From the NCBI GenBank assembly GCA_013214985.1, contig JABSRY010000013.1, forward strand, positions 1-16,736: a DNA stretch of 16,736 nt, given 5' to 3'. The stretch is from Hyphomicrobiales bacterium (GTDB lineage: Bacteria > Pseudomonadota > Alphaproteobacteria > Rhizobiales > OSC116). Positions 6,502 to 12,453 of this stretch are shown piece by piece. The translations under genes and the position numbers were made by a program. The notes beneath the pieces are model-generated. The model saw only the letters and a list, made by a program, of their open reading frames with translations. It searched no databases and was not told the origin of the DNA. Numbering within the stretch: position 1 is the stretch's first letter; every line of letters starts with the position of its first letter.

Positions 6502-8775
6502 ATGAACTCAATGTATGAGAGATACAAAAAAAAATTAACTACCTCCGCAGACCAACAAAAACCACCTCCTTACCCTAAATTCAATGACCTTATAACTCCA
6601 AAAATATTGATTATAGTAGGAGTATTAATAATCCTATTTATAACCTTCTTTTCTACTTTTTTCTTATGGGTTCCTCTTGGGATGATGGTAGTTTTTTATT
6701 TTAGTAGTAAACAGGCTCTTGTCGTGGATTATGATTTTGCTGTTAAAAAACATGAAACCATGAGAAACGAAAGAATTAAAATTGAAAAAGAGAATGCAAA
6801 AGCACAAAAAATAATTAATGCGGAACGTGAATCTTTATTCAAACCCAGAATAAGACTCATCACACTTTTAAGTCAAAAAACTGAAAAAAATGTTATTAGT
6901 TTTGAACAAATTGCAGAAGAAAAACGACTAAAAATAATCAGAGCCAAAGAATTACAACAGGAAGAACAAATAGCACTAAAACGAGCGGAACAATATAGAG
7001 AAAGAGATTTTATTAATGGCGGATTACAAAGTCTAAGTGAACTATCTTACTATAGGCGAGAAGACTGGGAAACCAATCTATATTTTAAAATAATTTATCA
7101 AAATATAGATGAATTTTTTAATGACCCACTAAGTAAAATATATATTAAATTCGGTAGCTATGAACCTATAGGTATCTCCCGCGCATTACATGAGTTAAAC
7201 AATAAAGAAATATACGCGCTAAAAGTTGCAATAATGATTCATGCCAGACGTGAACATTCTCATTTTTGGGAAATTGAAGAGGCTATTTTTCCGATTATAT
7301 ATAATGAAAAAAGCTGTATCTATGATACTGACTTAAAGGGTGCGTATCTTGGTTTGGCTCAGGCAAAAAACAAAAATAGAATGACCCCAAAAAGTTGGGT
7401 ATCTCAAGTAATGGAAGTTTTAGGTTCTCTTGAACCAAGCACACGAAAAAGGTATGAAGATTTGGCATACAGAAACAATAATACCTACCAAAAAAAGCTT
7501 GGTGCGTCTAAAGTATTCACCCGCCATAATGACGGCTTTGCACTACCAATTGGCCGTGACACAGAGGGCAAAATATTCTTCAATTCCGAAAAATCCCTAC
7601 TTACTATTGCGCCCCCAGGAAGCGGAAAAACTCAATGCCACGTATTACCGACTTTAAACTCGTTTAAAGGTGCGGCCATCGTCTTAGATATCAAAGGCGA
7701 ATGCTACGAAAATTCGGCGGAGTGGCGAAAAGAGCATGTCGGAAAAGTATTTGTTTTCAACCCAACCGACCCTAGCAAATCAAATAAATATAACCCCCTA
7801 GATATGATTTCTCAAGACCCTGAAATTGTTTGGCAAGATTGCCAGTTCATGGCAGATATGCTCGTGGTTCCTAGCAATAAAAACGACACTTCATGGGAGA
7901 TGCAGGGTAAAGAATTTTTAACACTACTACTCGCATATGTAACCTATCTCCCTGAGAGCCAACGAAACATGGCAACCGTACTTGACCTAGTGGCGGGTAT
8001 TGGTAGAGATGATTTATACGATGATATTTTACAAGAAGATGAAGAAGGTGATACCCCTCAAGAAAAAATGAATTATCCCAAAGCCATGTATAGAGCCGCT
8101 TACAAAACTAAAAAATTAGAGGAAACGTCAGACAAACAATTTCAAGGTGTCTTATCAGGAGCGGGTCAACATTTAACCGTTTGGGAAAGCGCACCCGTTG
8201 AAAAAATCACCAGTTCATCAGATTGGAAACCTATAGATTTTAGAAGTGAAGAGCCTATAACGCTGTATTTGTGCATCCCACCAAGTGCCATTGATACTTA
8301 CGCCCCAATGCTACGTGTAATTATTGCTCAACACGTCAAAGAGCTTATGAAAGTTCAACCAAGCCGCGATTCAAATTGCCCTCCAATATTATTTATGCTC
8401 GATGAAATGCCAAGTTTAGGCAACATGAAACCTATTCAAGATGCGCTAGACAAAGGCCGTAGTTACCTTATTAAATTATGGTTGTTTGCCCAATATTACG
8501 GGCAGATTGTGGACGCATACGGCAAAGAAGTTGCCCACGGTATGACGGAAATTTGCGGAGCAAAAATGTATATGAATGTTGGAACAGACGTTGCAGAAAA
8601 ACTTTCAAAAGCACTCGGCACTAAAGAAAATCTAATGACTGGAAAAACTGAACCCGTGCTTAGTCCACAAGAGCTTATGAGTCCTGAATGGCGGAATGAT
8701 TTAATTGTTTTTGCGACCAGTGAAACAAGTTTACGTTTAAGTAAATCATTTTTCTATGACCAAAAAAACAGTTAG
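6502..8775 (+). CDS. VirD4/TraG-type coupling protein (T4CP 1) with long N-terminal extension
   Basis: The 757-residue inner-membrane ATPase should feed relaxase-DNA or proteins to a type IV secretion channel. Two membrane segments lie at about 33-52 and 54-68. A charged, probably coiled-coil stretch follows at 80-170. The ATPase core spans about 345-750: Walker A APPGSGKT near 370-377, LDIKGECYENSAEWR, the typical NPTDP and YNPLD segments, Walker B FMLDEMPSLG near 631, and WLFAQYYGQI. The region between the membrane segments and the Walker A is longer than in a typical VirD4. Residues 96-108 (ENAKAQKIINAER) contain the AQKI motif repeated three times in the 9782-10417 protein. Start ATG 6502 has TAAGG 8 bp upstream. 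It is a second coupling protein, not adjacent to the relaxase. Whether it serves conjugation, an unseen partner or protein export is unknown. Confidence 0.9.
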   Translation: MNSMYERYKKKLTTSADQQKPPPYPKFNDLITPKILIIVGVLIILFITFFSTFFLWVPLGMMVVFYFSSKQALVVDYDFAVKKHETMRNERIKIEKENAKAQKIINAERESLFKPRIRLITLLSQKTEKNVISFEQIAEEKRLKIIRAKELQQEEQIALKRAEQYRERDFINGGLQSLSELSYYRREDWETNLYFKIIYQNIDEFFNDPLSKIYIKFGSYEPIGISRALHELNNKEIYALKVAIMIHARREHSHFWEIEEAIFPIIYNEKSCIYDTDLKGAYLGLAQAKNKNRMTPKSWVSQVMEVLGSLEPSTRKRYEDLAYRNNNTYQKKLGASKVFTRHNDGFALPIGRDTEGKIFFNSEKSLLTIAPPGSGKTQCHVLPTLNSFKGAAIVLDIKGECYENSAEWRKEHVGKVFVFNPTDPSKSNKYNPLDMISQDPEIVWQDCQFMADMLVVPSNKNDTSWEMQGKEFLTLLLAYVTYLPESQRNMATVLDLVAGIGRDDLYDDILQEDEEGDTPQEKMNYPKAMYRAAYKTKKLEETSDKQFQGVLSGAGQHLTVWESAPVEKITSSSDWKPIDFRSEEPITLYLCIPPSAIDTYAPMLRVIIAQHVKELMKVQPSRDSNCPPILFMLDEMPSLGNMKPIQDALDKGRSYLIKLWLFAQYYGQIVDAYGKEVAHGMTEICGAKMYMNVGTDVAEKLSKALGTKENLMTGKTEPVLSPQELMSPEWRNDLIVFATSETSLRLSKSFFYDQKNS

Positions 8776-8795
8776 GGAGGCAAAAGCCCCCCTAA
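8772..8795 (-). terminator. Hairpin terminator shared by convergent genes
   Basis: TTAGGGAGGC, loop AAAA, GCCCCCCTAA: a 10-bp stem with one mismatch. It overlaps the stop codon of the first coupling protein. Read on the minus strand, it is followed by a run of seven Ts (8762-8768), so it best serves the gene at 8809-9036; on the plus strand there is no T-tract. Confidence 0.7.
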
Positions 8796-8808
8796 ATTAT
8801 GTCTGTGA

Positions 8809-9036
8809 TTAGTCACGCTTTATCGGCATAAAATACCAAACAAGCGACCTAAAATCGCAACGTGCTTTTTCTTCGTTAATCCTAATGTGATGAAAACAGC
8901 CTCTAGGCAATTCCACATCACGGCGAAGTAATTTAACGGCGTAAAAGCAAAGTGGTACATAAATAGCGTAACGTACTGTTGCGCTGATTACGTCCAAAAG
9001 GTCACGGACAATAAAAGTTTTAATAGTTTTAAACAT
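8809..9036 (-). CDS. Small membrane protein, unknown function
   Basis: The 75-residue protein starts at ATG 9036-9034, with AAGGA about 6 nt upstream, a good ribosome-binding site. One membrane segment lies at about 17-38 (SATVRYAIYVPLCFYAVKLL), followed by a basic, Cys- and His-bearing tail (FHHIRINEEKARCDF, FMPIKRD). No family is recognised. It is convergent with the first coupling protein and divergent from the four-gene operon at 9167-10417. The terminator hairpin at 8772-8795 follows its stop, supporting a real transcript. Role could be exclusion, assembly or regulation, but nothing in the sequence decides. Confidence 0.6.
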   Translation of the reverse strand: MFKTIKTFIVRDLLDVISATVRYAIYVPLCFYAVKLLRRDVELPRGCFHHIRINEEKARCDFRSLVWYFMPIKRD

Positions 9037-9121
9037 GATAATTCCTTGTAAGATGTTTCGTATTGAATTTACAAAGAGTTATGACGGCCAATACTAGCCA
9101 AAGCTGACTATAATTAAATAT

Positions 9122-9149
9122 TTGAAAACCTTGGAAGCCTATGTATACT
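9122..9149 (+). promoter_or_regulatory. Sigma-70-type promoter of the four-gene operon
   Basis: TTGAAA (9122-9127), 16-bp spacer, TATACT (9144-9149). Transcription should begin near 9156, leaving about 11 nt before ATG 9167. This argues against the alternative TTG 9122 start, which would lie in the -35 box. Confidence 0.6.
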
Positions 9150-9166
9150 GTGTTATTATTCTAGGC

Positions 9167-9334
9167 ATGAATGAATATGAAACTAAACATACAGACTTTT
9201 TAGAAGAGCAAAATCAAGAATTAACGAGCGAGTTGAAAAGTACTAAAAAACTGAACCAACAACTGATAAACAGGCTATATTTATTTATCTTCATAAATGT
9301 TATTTTCAGCATAATTTTATTTAAGAATGGATAG
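9167..9334 (+). CDS. Small coiled-coil membrane protein, first gene of operon
   Basis: The 55-residue protein starts MNEYETKHTDFLEEQ. Residues about 8-32 form a charged helix (EEQNQELTSELKSTKKLNQQL), and 35-52 a single C-terminal membrane segment (LYLFIFINVIFSIILF): a tail-anchored topology. An upstream TTG at 9122 is in frame but coincides with the -35 promoter box, so ATG 9167 is chosen; TAGG lies just before it. It is 15 bp from the next small gene. No family recognised. The shape resembles small plasmid mobilisation or exclusion proteins, but that is only a resemblance of form. Confidence 0.55.
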   Translation: MNEYETKHTDFLEEQNQELTSELKSTKKLNQQLINRLYLFIFINVIFSIILFKNG

Positions 9335-9349
9335 GCAAAACACCCAAAT

Positions 9350-9478
9350 ATGAAAAAATCATATGGCCGTATTAATCGGTATATAACCCAAAATTATTTA
9401 ATAATATTGTTATCTACCTACATGACAGCAAGCCTTATTTTTGAGGCTCTAGTTTTAATCAATAGATATTCAGAATAG
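9350..9478 (+). CDS. 42-residue membrane peptide, second gene of operon
   Basis: An open frame from ATG 9350 to TAG 9476-9478. It starts MKKSYGRINRYITQNY, a basic N-terminus. The rest is one hydrophobic segment, about residues 17-38 (LIILLSTYMTASLIFEALVL). It ends 2 bp before the next ATG (9481), spacing typical of translational coupling. The Shine-Dalgarno is weak: GGATAGG sits about 14 nt upstream. Without it, a 145-bp gap would split an otherwise tight operon, which is the main argument that it is real. A weak hairpin, AGCCT/AGGCT (9430-9447), lies in the frame. No family recognised. Confidence 0.45.
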   Translation: MKKSYGRINRYITQNYLIILLSTYMTASLIFEALVLINRYSE

Positions 9479-9480
9479 CT

Positions 9481-9768
9481 ATGAAATATACGTCATTTGA
9501 TGATTTAGTAGAATTACACGGGGAAGAGTTTAACGAAGCGCTTGAAAAAAACTATCTGGTACAGTTGCGAAATCAGCGACAAATGATAGAGGGAACAGAA
9601 AAAAGAATAGCGTGGTATCAGGAACACCTTGATGACGATTTCAATTATAGTGATGAGCTTGTAACCTCTGCTAACGAAAAAATTATTAAAGACAAAGAGT
9701 TCCTAAAGCTTTTGAAAAAAGAAGAAAAAGCAATTATAGACGAAATTGAGAAAAGTTATAAACCATAA
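9481..9768 (+). CDS. Charged helical protein, third gene of operon
   Basis: The 95-residue protein begins MKYTSFDDLVELHGEEF. It is almost entirely predicted helix, with acidic and basic residues alternating (ANEKIIKDKEFLKLLKKEEK at about 62-81). There is no signal peptide or membrane segment, so it is cytoplasmic. Its ATG follows the stop of the 42-residue frame by 2 bp and it has no strong Shine-Dalgarno of its own, which fits translational coupling. It ends 13 bp before the AQKI-repeat gene. No family recognised; a partner of that protein is a reasonable inference. Confidence 0.65.
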   Translation: MKYTSFDDLVELHGEEFNEALEKNYLVQLRNQRQMIEGTEKRIAWYQEHLDDDFNYSDELVTSANEKIIKDKEFLKLLKKEEKAIIDEIEKSYKP

Positions 9769-9781
9769 AATGGAGGGTTAA

Positions 9782-10417
9782 TTGGCTAAATTAGACATAG
9801 AGACAGCCTTAAAAGAGATTGAACAACTTTCAGGAAAAGAACAAGCCGCAGGTCGCCAAGCCGAATCTTTTTATGATAATTATGAGCATTATTCCAAAAT
9901 GTACGATGACCAACGCCAGCTTTATACGCATAGTGAATTAAAAGATTTCCAAGAATATAATCTAGGAGAGTTCAAAAAAGCCAACACTGAAAAAACCTCT
10001 TTCAGAAATCAAATATTCACTTTGGAACGATATGTTGCAGAAGAAAAAGAGAAAATAGCAGATAACGAACCTTTTAAAAAAGAGCAAAAAGCCGAAGCAC
10101 AAAAAATCATAGCCGATGAGAAAAAACTTCAACAACAAAAAGAAATTGAAGCGCAAGAAGAAAAAATCCTCATGAAATATGAAAGTGAAGAAGAACGTGA
10201 AGCCGCCGCGCAAAAAATCAGAGATGATGAGAAAAGATTTATCATGAAACACGCAAAGGAAAAAGAACAGAAATCCGAAGCGCAAAAAATAATGGATTTT
10301 GTAAAAAACCGCCAAGAAGAACGAGCCAAGAACCCAAAAAAGAAAAAAGAAAAACTATCCGAAGCCGAACGCAAAAAACAACGCGAACGGGATAATGAAC
10401 ATGAACCCGAAATGTAA
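9782..10417 (+). CDS. AQKI-repeat coiled-coil protein, last gene of operon
   Basis: The 211-residue, very charged protein starts with TTG at 9782; this is decided by GGAGGG at 9772-9777, 4 nt upstream, the best ribosome-binding site in the operon. Residues 1-95 are helical, with an aromatic stretch (YDNYEHYSKMYDDQRQLY). Residues 96-180 hold three imperfect repeats around AEAQKIIADEK (AQKI at 106-109), AAAQKIRDDEK (143-146) and SEAQKIMDFVK (167-170). Residues 181-203 are a basic tail. The motif recurs in the first coupling protein (AQKI at 101-104), so the two proteins probably share ancestry of this segment or bind a common partner. No signal or membrane segment. Function unknown; an accessory factor for coupling protein 1 is inferred. 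Confidence 0.7.
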   Translation: MAKLDIETALKEIEQLSGKEQAAGRQAESFYDNYEHYSKMYDDQRQLYTHSELKDFQEYNLGEFKKANTEKTSFRNQIFTLERYVAEEKEKIADNEPFKKEQKAEAQKIIADEKKLQQQKEIEAQEEKILMKYESEEEREAAAQKIRDDEKRFIMKHAKEKEQKSEAQKIMDFVKNRQEERAKNPKKKKEKLSEAERKKQRERDNEHEPEM

Positions 10418-10423
10418 AAAATC

Positions 10424-10452
10424 AATCGCCAACCCTCGATGGGTTGGCGATT
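10424..10452. terminator. Strong bidirectional terminator
   Basis: AATCGCCAACCC (10424-10435), loop TCGAT, GGGTTGGCGATT (10441-10452): a perfect 12-bp stem. On the minus strand it is followed by GATTTTTTA, a classic tail for the gene at 10470-10685; on the plus strand it closes the four-gene operon, 6 bp after its stop, with a weaker tail. Confidence 0.85.
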
Positions 10453-10469
10453 TATCCCCCCATTTACGG

Positions 10470-10685
10470 TTAATCCTCCTGCCCCAATAAATAGGCTAAT
10501 TTTATAGCCTGCGTAGGTGTAATGCTTAAATTATCAATATGCACCCTATCAAGGGTAGTAGGCACATTCGTCCGTAAATATACGTTAAGAAAATAAGTAT
10601 CTGAAATTGTTACAGATGTTAGAGCTGTTTGATCTTCATCATTTGAAAGTGAGAACCAGTTCGTGATTGTTAGCGTTTGCAGCAT
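10470..10685 (-). CDS. Small hypothetical protein
   Basis: The 71-residue protein begins MLQTLTITNWFSLSNDEDQ and ends KLAYLLGQED. The middle reads NVYLRTNVPTTLDRVHID. It is soluble, with no signal or membrane segment and no recognised family. No good Shine-Dalgarno precedes ATG 10685; GCAGCA/TGCTGC arms (10679-10684, 10701-10706) flank the start and could fold in the message. Supporting a real gene are the terminator after its stop and a palindrome 27 bp upstream of its start. Bases 10562-10589, coding for its middle, are repeated in inverse orientation at 10866-10893. Confidence 0.5.
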   Translation of the reverse strand: MLQTLTITNWFSLSNDEDQTALTSVTISDTYFLNVYLRTNVPTTLDRVHIDNLSITPTQAIKLAYLLGQED

Positions 10686-10711
10686 GGAAATCAGCTATAT
10701 TGCTGCTATCC

Positions 10712-10729
10712 TTGAGGTTTGAACCTCAA
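10712..10729. promoter_or_regulatory. Palindromic operator candidate
   Basis: TTGAGGTT-TG-AACCTCAA has perfect 8-bp arms. It lies 27 bp upstream of the 71-residue gene start. It resembles, but is not identical to, the palindrome upstream of the J-domain gene (11644-11660). CTTTT follows on the plus strand, so a weak terminator is the alternative. Confidence 0.45.
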
Positions 10730-10865
10730 CTTTTGATGAGTGATTTTGTCGCAAATTATATCTCAAATGTCTAAGACATATGCAACTAACTTATGCGACA
10801 CTATTTTTGTTGAAAACAGGTCACCGCAAGCTTGTTCCAAAACTCCTAACATTTGCAGCAAACCC
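10730..10865. other. Non-coding remnant between small minus-strand genes
   Basis: No supported gene. A plus-strand frame from 10740 is open only as the complement of neighbouring genes and carries the duplicated NVYLRTNV codons from the inverted repeat. It is probably rearrangement debris of the copy at 10470-10685. Confidence 0.4.
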
Positions 10866-10877
10866 CTTAACGTATAT

Positions 10878-11219
10878 TTACGGACGAATGTGCGCAGTAC
10901 CCTTATCACCCATTATTTGAAACCGCTCGATACTACCCTGCGCCTTTGCAACTCTAACCCTAATAACTCCCGTATCGTCTCCAATTATGCGGCTTCCAGA
11001 GTTAACTTTTACAATTGCTTGGGCTATGTGTCGCCTATATTCAGCGTCTTTTTTTCGGGTTTTTTCGACTTCTTCATGTGCATTAAAAGCCTTAACAAAA
11101 CTAGGCATAAAGCGGTTTAATATGTCTTTTGCTATGGCTTGCGGGGTTCTTTTGTAGCTAACGGTTAGGCTGTTGTGTGCCGTACTTGGTGCGTATGTCA
11201 TCCATTGAAAGATTGCCAC
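10878..11219 (-). CDS. Hypothetical protein overlapping the J-domain gene
   Basis: The 113-residue frame starts with GTG at 11219 (AAGAG about 8 nt upstream); ATG 11201 would give 107 residues. The middle is a basic amphipathic helix: MPSFVKAFNAHEEVEKTRKK, then AEYRRHIAQAIVKVN. The end reads GVIRVRVAKAQGSIERFQIM. It is soluble and has no recognised family. It overlaps the 3' end of the J-domain gene by 62 bp in another frame, suggesting translational coupling in one transcript. Its last codons come from the 28-bp inverted duplication, so the present C-terminus may differ from the ancestral one. Confidence 0.5.
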   Translation of the reverse strand: MAIFQWMTYAPSTAHNSLTVSYKRTPQAIAKDILNRFMPSFVKAFNAHEEVEKTRKKDAEYRRHIAQAIVKVNSGSRIIGDDTGVIRVRVAKAQGSIERFQIMGDKGTAHIRP

Positions 11220-11616
11220 GGCTGCGGCTCTTAAAACCCTCGGGACGGAAAAACCACTTTTTCTTTTTAGATGCCCATTTAAAGCCCGCTTCTTTTAGTG
11301 CTGTTTTGTGTTCTTTGGTCTCACCGTCTACCCATAACCACGCCCCGCATAATTCTAGATTTAAGCCTTCAAGCCCCCAAATAGCAGAAAGCGCAGTGTT
11401 CAAAGCCTCGCCATATTCGGCCTGTTCATGTTCAAGGTTGCCTTCAAAATTTTCTAGTGTTTCAAAAGCTTCATTAACTGCTTTCATCATTTCCTCGCCC
11501 GCAGGGTTGCGGTCGGGGTGATACTTAAAGCTAGCGGCTCTATATGCTTTTTTAACTATTGTTGGGTTTATTTCGCCTGATATTCCTAGTATTTTGGTTG
11601 CATCGTAATTGTTCAT
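11158..11616 (-). CDS. J-domain (DnaJ-like) protein
   Basis: The 152-residue protein has a J domain at residues 2-55, with the HPD motif at 33-35 (KYHPDRNP) flanked by KKAYRAASF and AVNEAFETL, the parts that stimulate Hsp70 ATPase. There is no G/F region or zinc finger, so it is a class III J-protein. The C-terminal part (about 85-152) has LCGAWLWVDGETKEHKTALK, KWFFRPE and SMDDIRTKYG, an aromatic module that often accompanies plasmid and phage J-proteins. Start ATG 11616 is chosen over the in-frame codon at 11700 because the J domain begins there and an AAAGAGA tract precedes it. It may recruit host DnaK to Rep or relaxase remodelling; that is inference from iteron plasmids that need DnaJ. 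Confidence 0.8.
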   Translation of the reverse strand: MNNYDATKILGISGEINPTIVKKAYRAASFKYHPDRNPAGEEMMKAVNEAFETLENFEGNLEHEQAEYGEALNTALSAIWGLEGLNLELCGAWLWVDGETKEHKTALKEAGFKWASKKKKWFFRPEGFKSRSRGNLSMDDIRTKYGTQQPNR

Positions 11617-11643
11617 TTTTTTCTCTTTCTCTTTGTTGTCCTT

Positions 11644-11660
11644 GGGTTGAATTTCAACCC
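11644..11660. promoter_or_regulatory. Palindromic operator candidate upstream of the J-domain gene
   Basis: GGGTTGAA-T-TTCAACCC, perfect 8-bp arms, extended by CC/GG after two mismatches. It lies 28 bp upstream of the J-domain start codon. A repressor or autoregulatory site is likely; the binder is unknown. Confidence 0.5.
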
Positions 11661-11689
11661 TTGGATTCCGCCGAGGACAGAGATAGGAG

Positions 11690-11784
11690 GGGAAAAGCAA
11701 AATCGATGAGAAATTAAATATTATTTTGGGGGCAACCTTTAGGGGGAACCGAAATAATATTTAATTTATTGTCTATTTTGCTTT
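11690..11784. repeat. Long inverted repeat between divergent J-protein and parDE genes
   Basis: AAATTAAATATTATTT (11711-11726) is exactly inverted at 11752-11767. The stem extends inward through T-G and two G-C pairs. Outside a 7-bp mismatch, AAAAGCAAAAT (11694-11704) is inverted again (11774-11784). The loop, about 20 bases, is G-rich (GGGGGCAACCTTTAGGGGG). Together this makes a cruciform of about 90 bp. As it lies upstream of both flanking genes it is not a terminator; it could be a single-strand origin, a primase entry site or a regulator site. Confidence 0.7.
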
Positions 11785-11794
11785 TGGGGAGAGA

Positions 11795-11808
11795 AGAGAC
11801 TGGTCTCT
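11795..11808. promoter_or_regulatory. Short palindrome before the parDE promoter
   Basis: AGAGAC-TG-GTCTCT, perfect 6-bp arms, 25 bp before the -35 box. It is inside a larger imperfect GGGGAG...CTCCCC fold. Either an operator or an upstream transcription block. Confidence 0.4.
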
Positions 11809-11832
11809 CGCCCTCCCCTCTAATATAAATAG

Positions 11833-11861
11833 TTGACATCTATTGTTATTGTACCCATGAT
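11833..11861 (+). promoter_or_regulatory. parDE promoter
   Basis: TTGACA (11833-11838), 17-bp spacer, CATGAT (11856-11861, 4 of 6 matches). The -10 overlaps CATGATATATG, a partial palindrome where the antitoxin may bind to autoregulate, as is usual for parDE. Confidence 0.6.
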
Positions 11862-11887
11862 ATATGTAAATAAAGGAGTAATTAATT

Positions 11888-12130
11888 ATGAATTTTTCAC
11901 TTGGTAAAAAACTTGAACATTATGTAACTGAACAAGTCGGAGATGGGCCTTTCAATAATGCTAGTGAGGTTATCCGTGATGCTTTACGACTACACGAAGA
12001 ACACCACTTAAAATTATCCGCCCTACGCCATGATATAGCCCTTGGTATGGATTCAATCAGGTCAGGCCGTATCAGTCGTGCTACTCCTGAAGAGATTATT
12101 CAAAAAGCTAAATCAAGGAAGAAAAATTAA
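11888..12130 (+). CDS. parD: ParD-type antitoxin
   Basis: The 80-residue protein begins MNFSLGKKLEHYVTEQV and has FNNASEVIRDALRLHEEH. This is the ribbon-helix-helix region of ParD antitoxins, which dimerise, bind the operon promoter and neutralise ParE through the flexible C-terminal half (GMDSIRSGRISRATPEEIIQ). Length is typical (about 80). ATG 11888 has AAGGAG 9 nt upstream. Its stop overlaps the toxin start by one base (TAATG). It stabilises the plasmid by post-segregational killing. Confidence is high from the motif and the gene order. Confidence 0.92.
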   Translation: MNFSLGKKLEHYVTEQVGDGPFNNASEVIRDALRLHEEHHLKLSALRHDIALGMDSIRSGRISRATPEEIIQKAKSRKKN

Positions 12131-12453
12131 TGAGTAATTTTTTCTTATCTTACGAAGCAGAAGAAGATTTGCAAAATATCTATAATTATTCTGAAGAAAA
12201 ATGGGGAGAAAAACAGGCCTCTAAATATATTTTTGACTTAGACAGTTCATTTAGAAACCTCGGACAAAATCCAAATTTAGGAAGAACTAGGAGAGATTTA
12301 GCTCAAGGTATCCGTAGCATTCCTCAATCATCGCACATAATATTTTTTACAGAATGGCAAGGCGAAGTTGGTATTGTAAGAGTTTTACATAGTTCTCGTG
12401 ATTTTCCTGCTATTTTTGAAAACTATAATCCAAGCAATAACAATACAGATTAA
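12130..12453 (+). CDS. parE: ParE-type toxin
   Basis: The 107-residue protein of the RelE/ParE fold: SYEAEEDLQNIYNYSEEKWG, then FRNLGQNPNLGRTRRDL, GIRSIPQSSHIIFF and VGIVRVLHSSRDF. All are characteristic blocks of ParE, which inhibits DNA gyrase. The RVLH.SRDF ending matches the family. Translation is coupled to the antitoxin (TAATG). The stop codon overlaps, in inverse orientation, that of the serine recombinase (12450-12453), so the two genes are packed stop to stop with no terminator between them. Confidence 0.92.
   Translation: MSNFFLSYEAEEDLQNIYNYSEEKWGEKQASKYIFDLDSSFRNLGQNPNLGRTRRDLAQGIRSIPQSSHIIFFTEWQGEVGIVRVLHSSRDFPAIFENYNPSNNNTD

Larger units (their letters stand above)
10562..10893. 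repeat. 28-bp perfect inverted duplication
   Basis: GCACATTCGTCCGTAAATAT and the following 8 bases at 10562-10589 are found exactly inverted at 10866-10893. Similarity continues outward imperfectly for about 11 bases (shared TACCCTT). The left copy lies inside the 71-residue gene; the right copy supplies the last codons and stop of the gene at 10878-11219. Also inside the interval, TTTGCAGCA recurs (10674-10682 and near 10855). This points to an inverted duplication or rearrangement in the interval 10590-10865. Confidence 0.8.

Noticed and set aside
9781..10417. CRISPR-like repeat or tandem DNA repeat for the AQKI units
   Set aside because: Repetition is at the protein level; DNA copies differ in sequence and spacing, and there are no spacers.
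9962..10425. Minus-strand frames opposite the AQKI-repeat gene
   Set aside because: Phe-, Ser- and Cys-rich shadows of a Lys/Glu-rich gene that has a strong ribosome-binding site and a terminator on the plus strand.
10740..11120. 126-residue plus-strand frame
   Set aside because: Mostly the complement of the better-supported 113-residue minus gene; its NVYLRTNV segment is copied from the inverted duplication.
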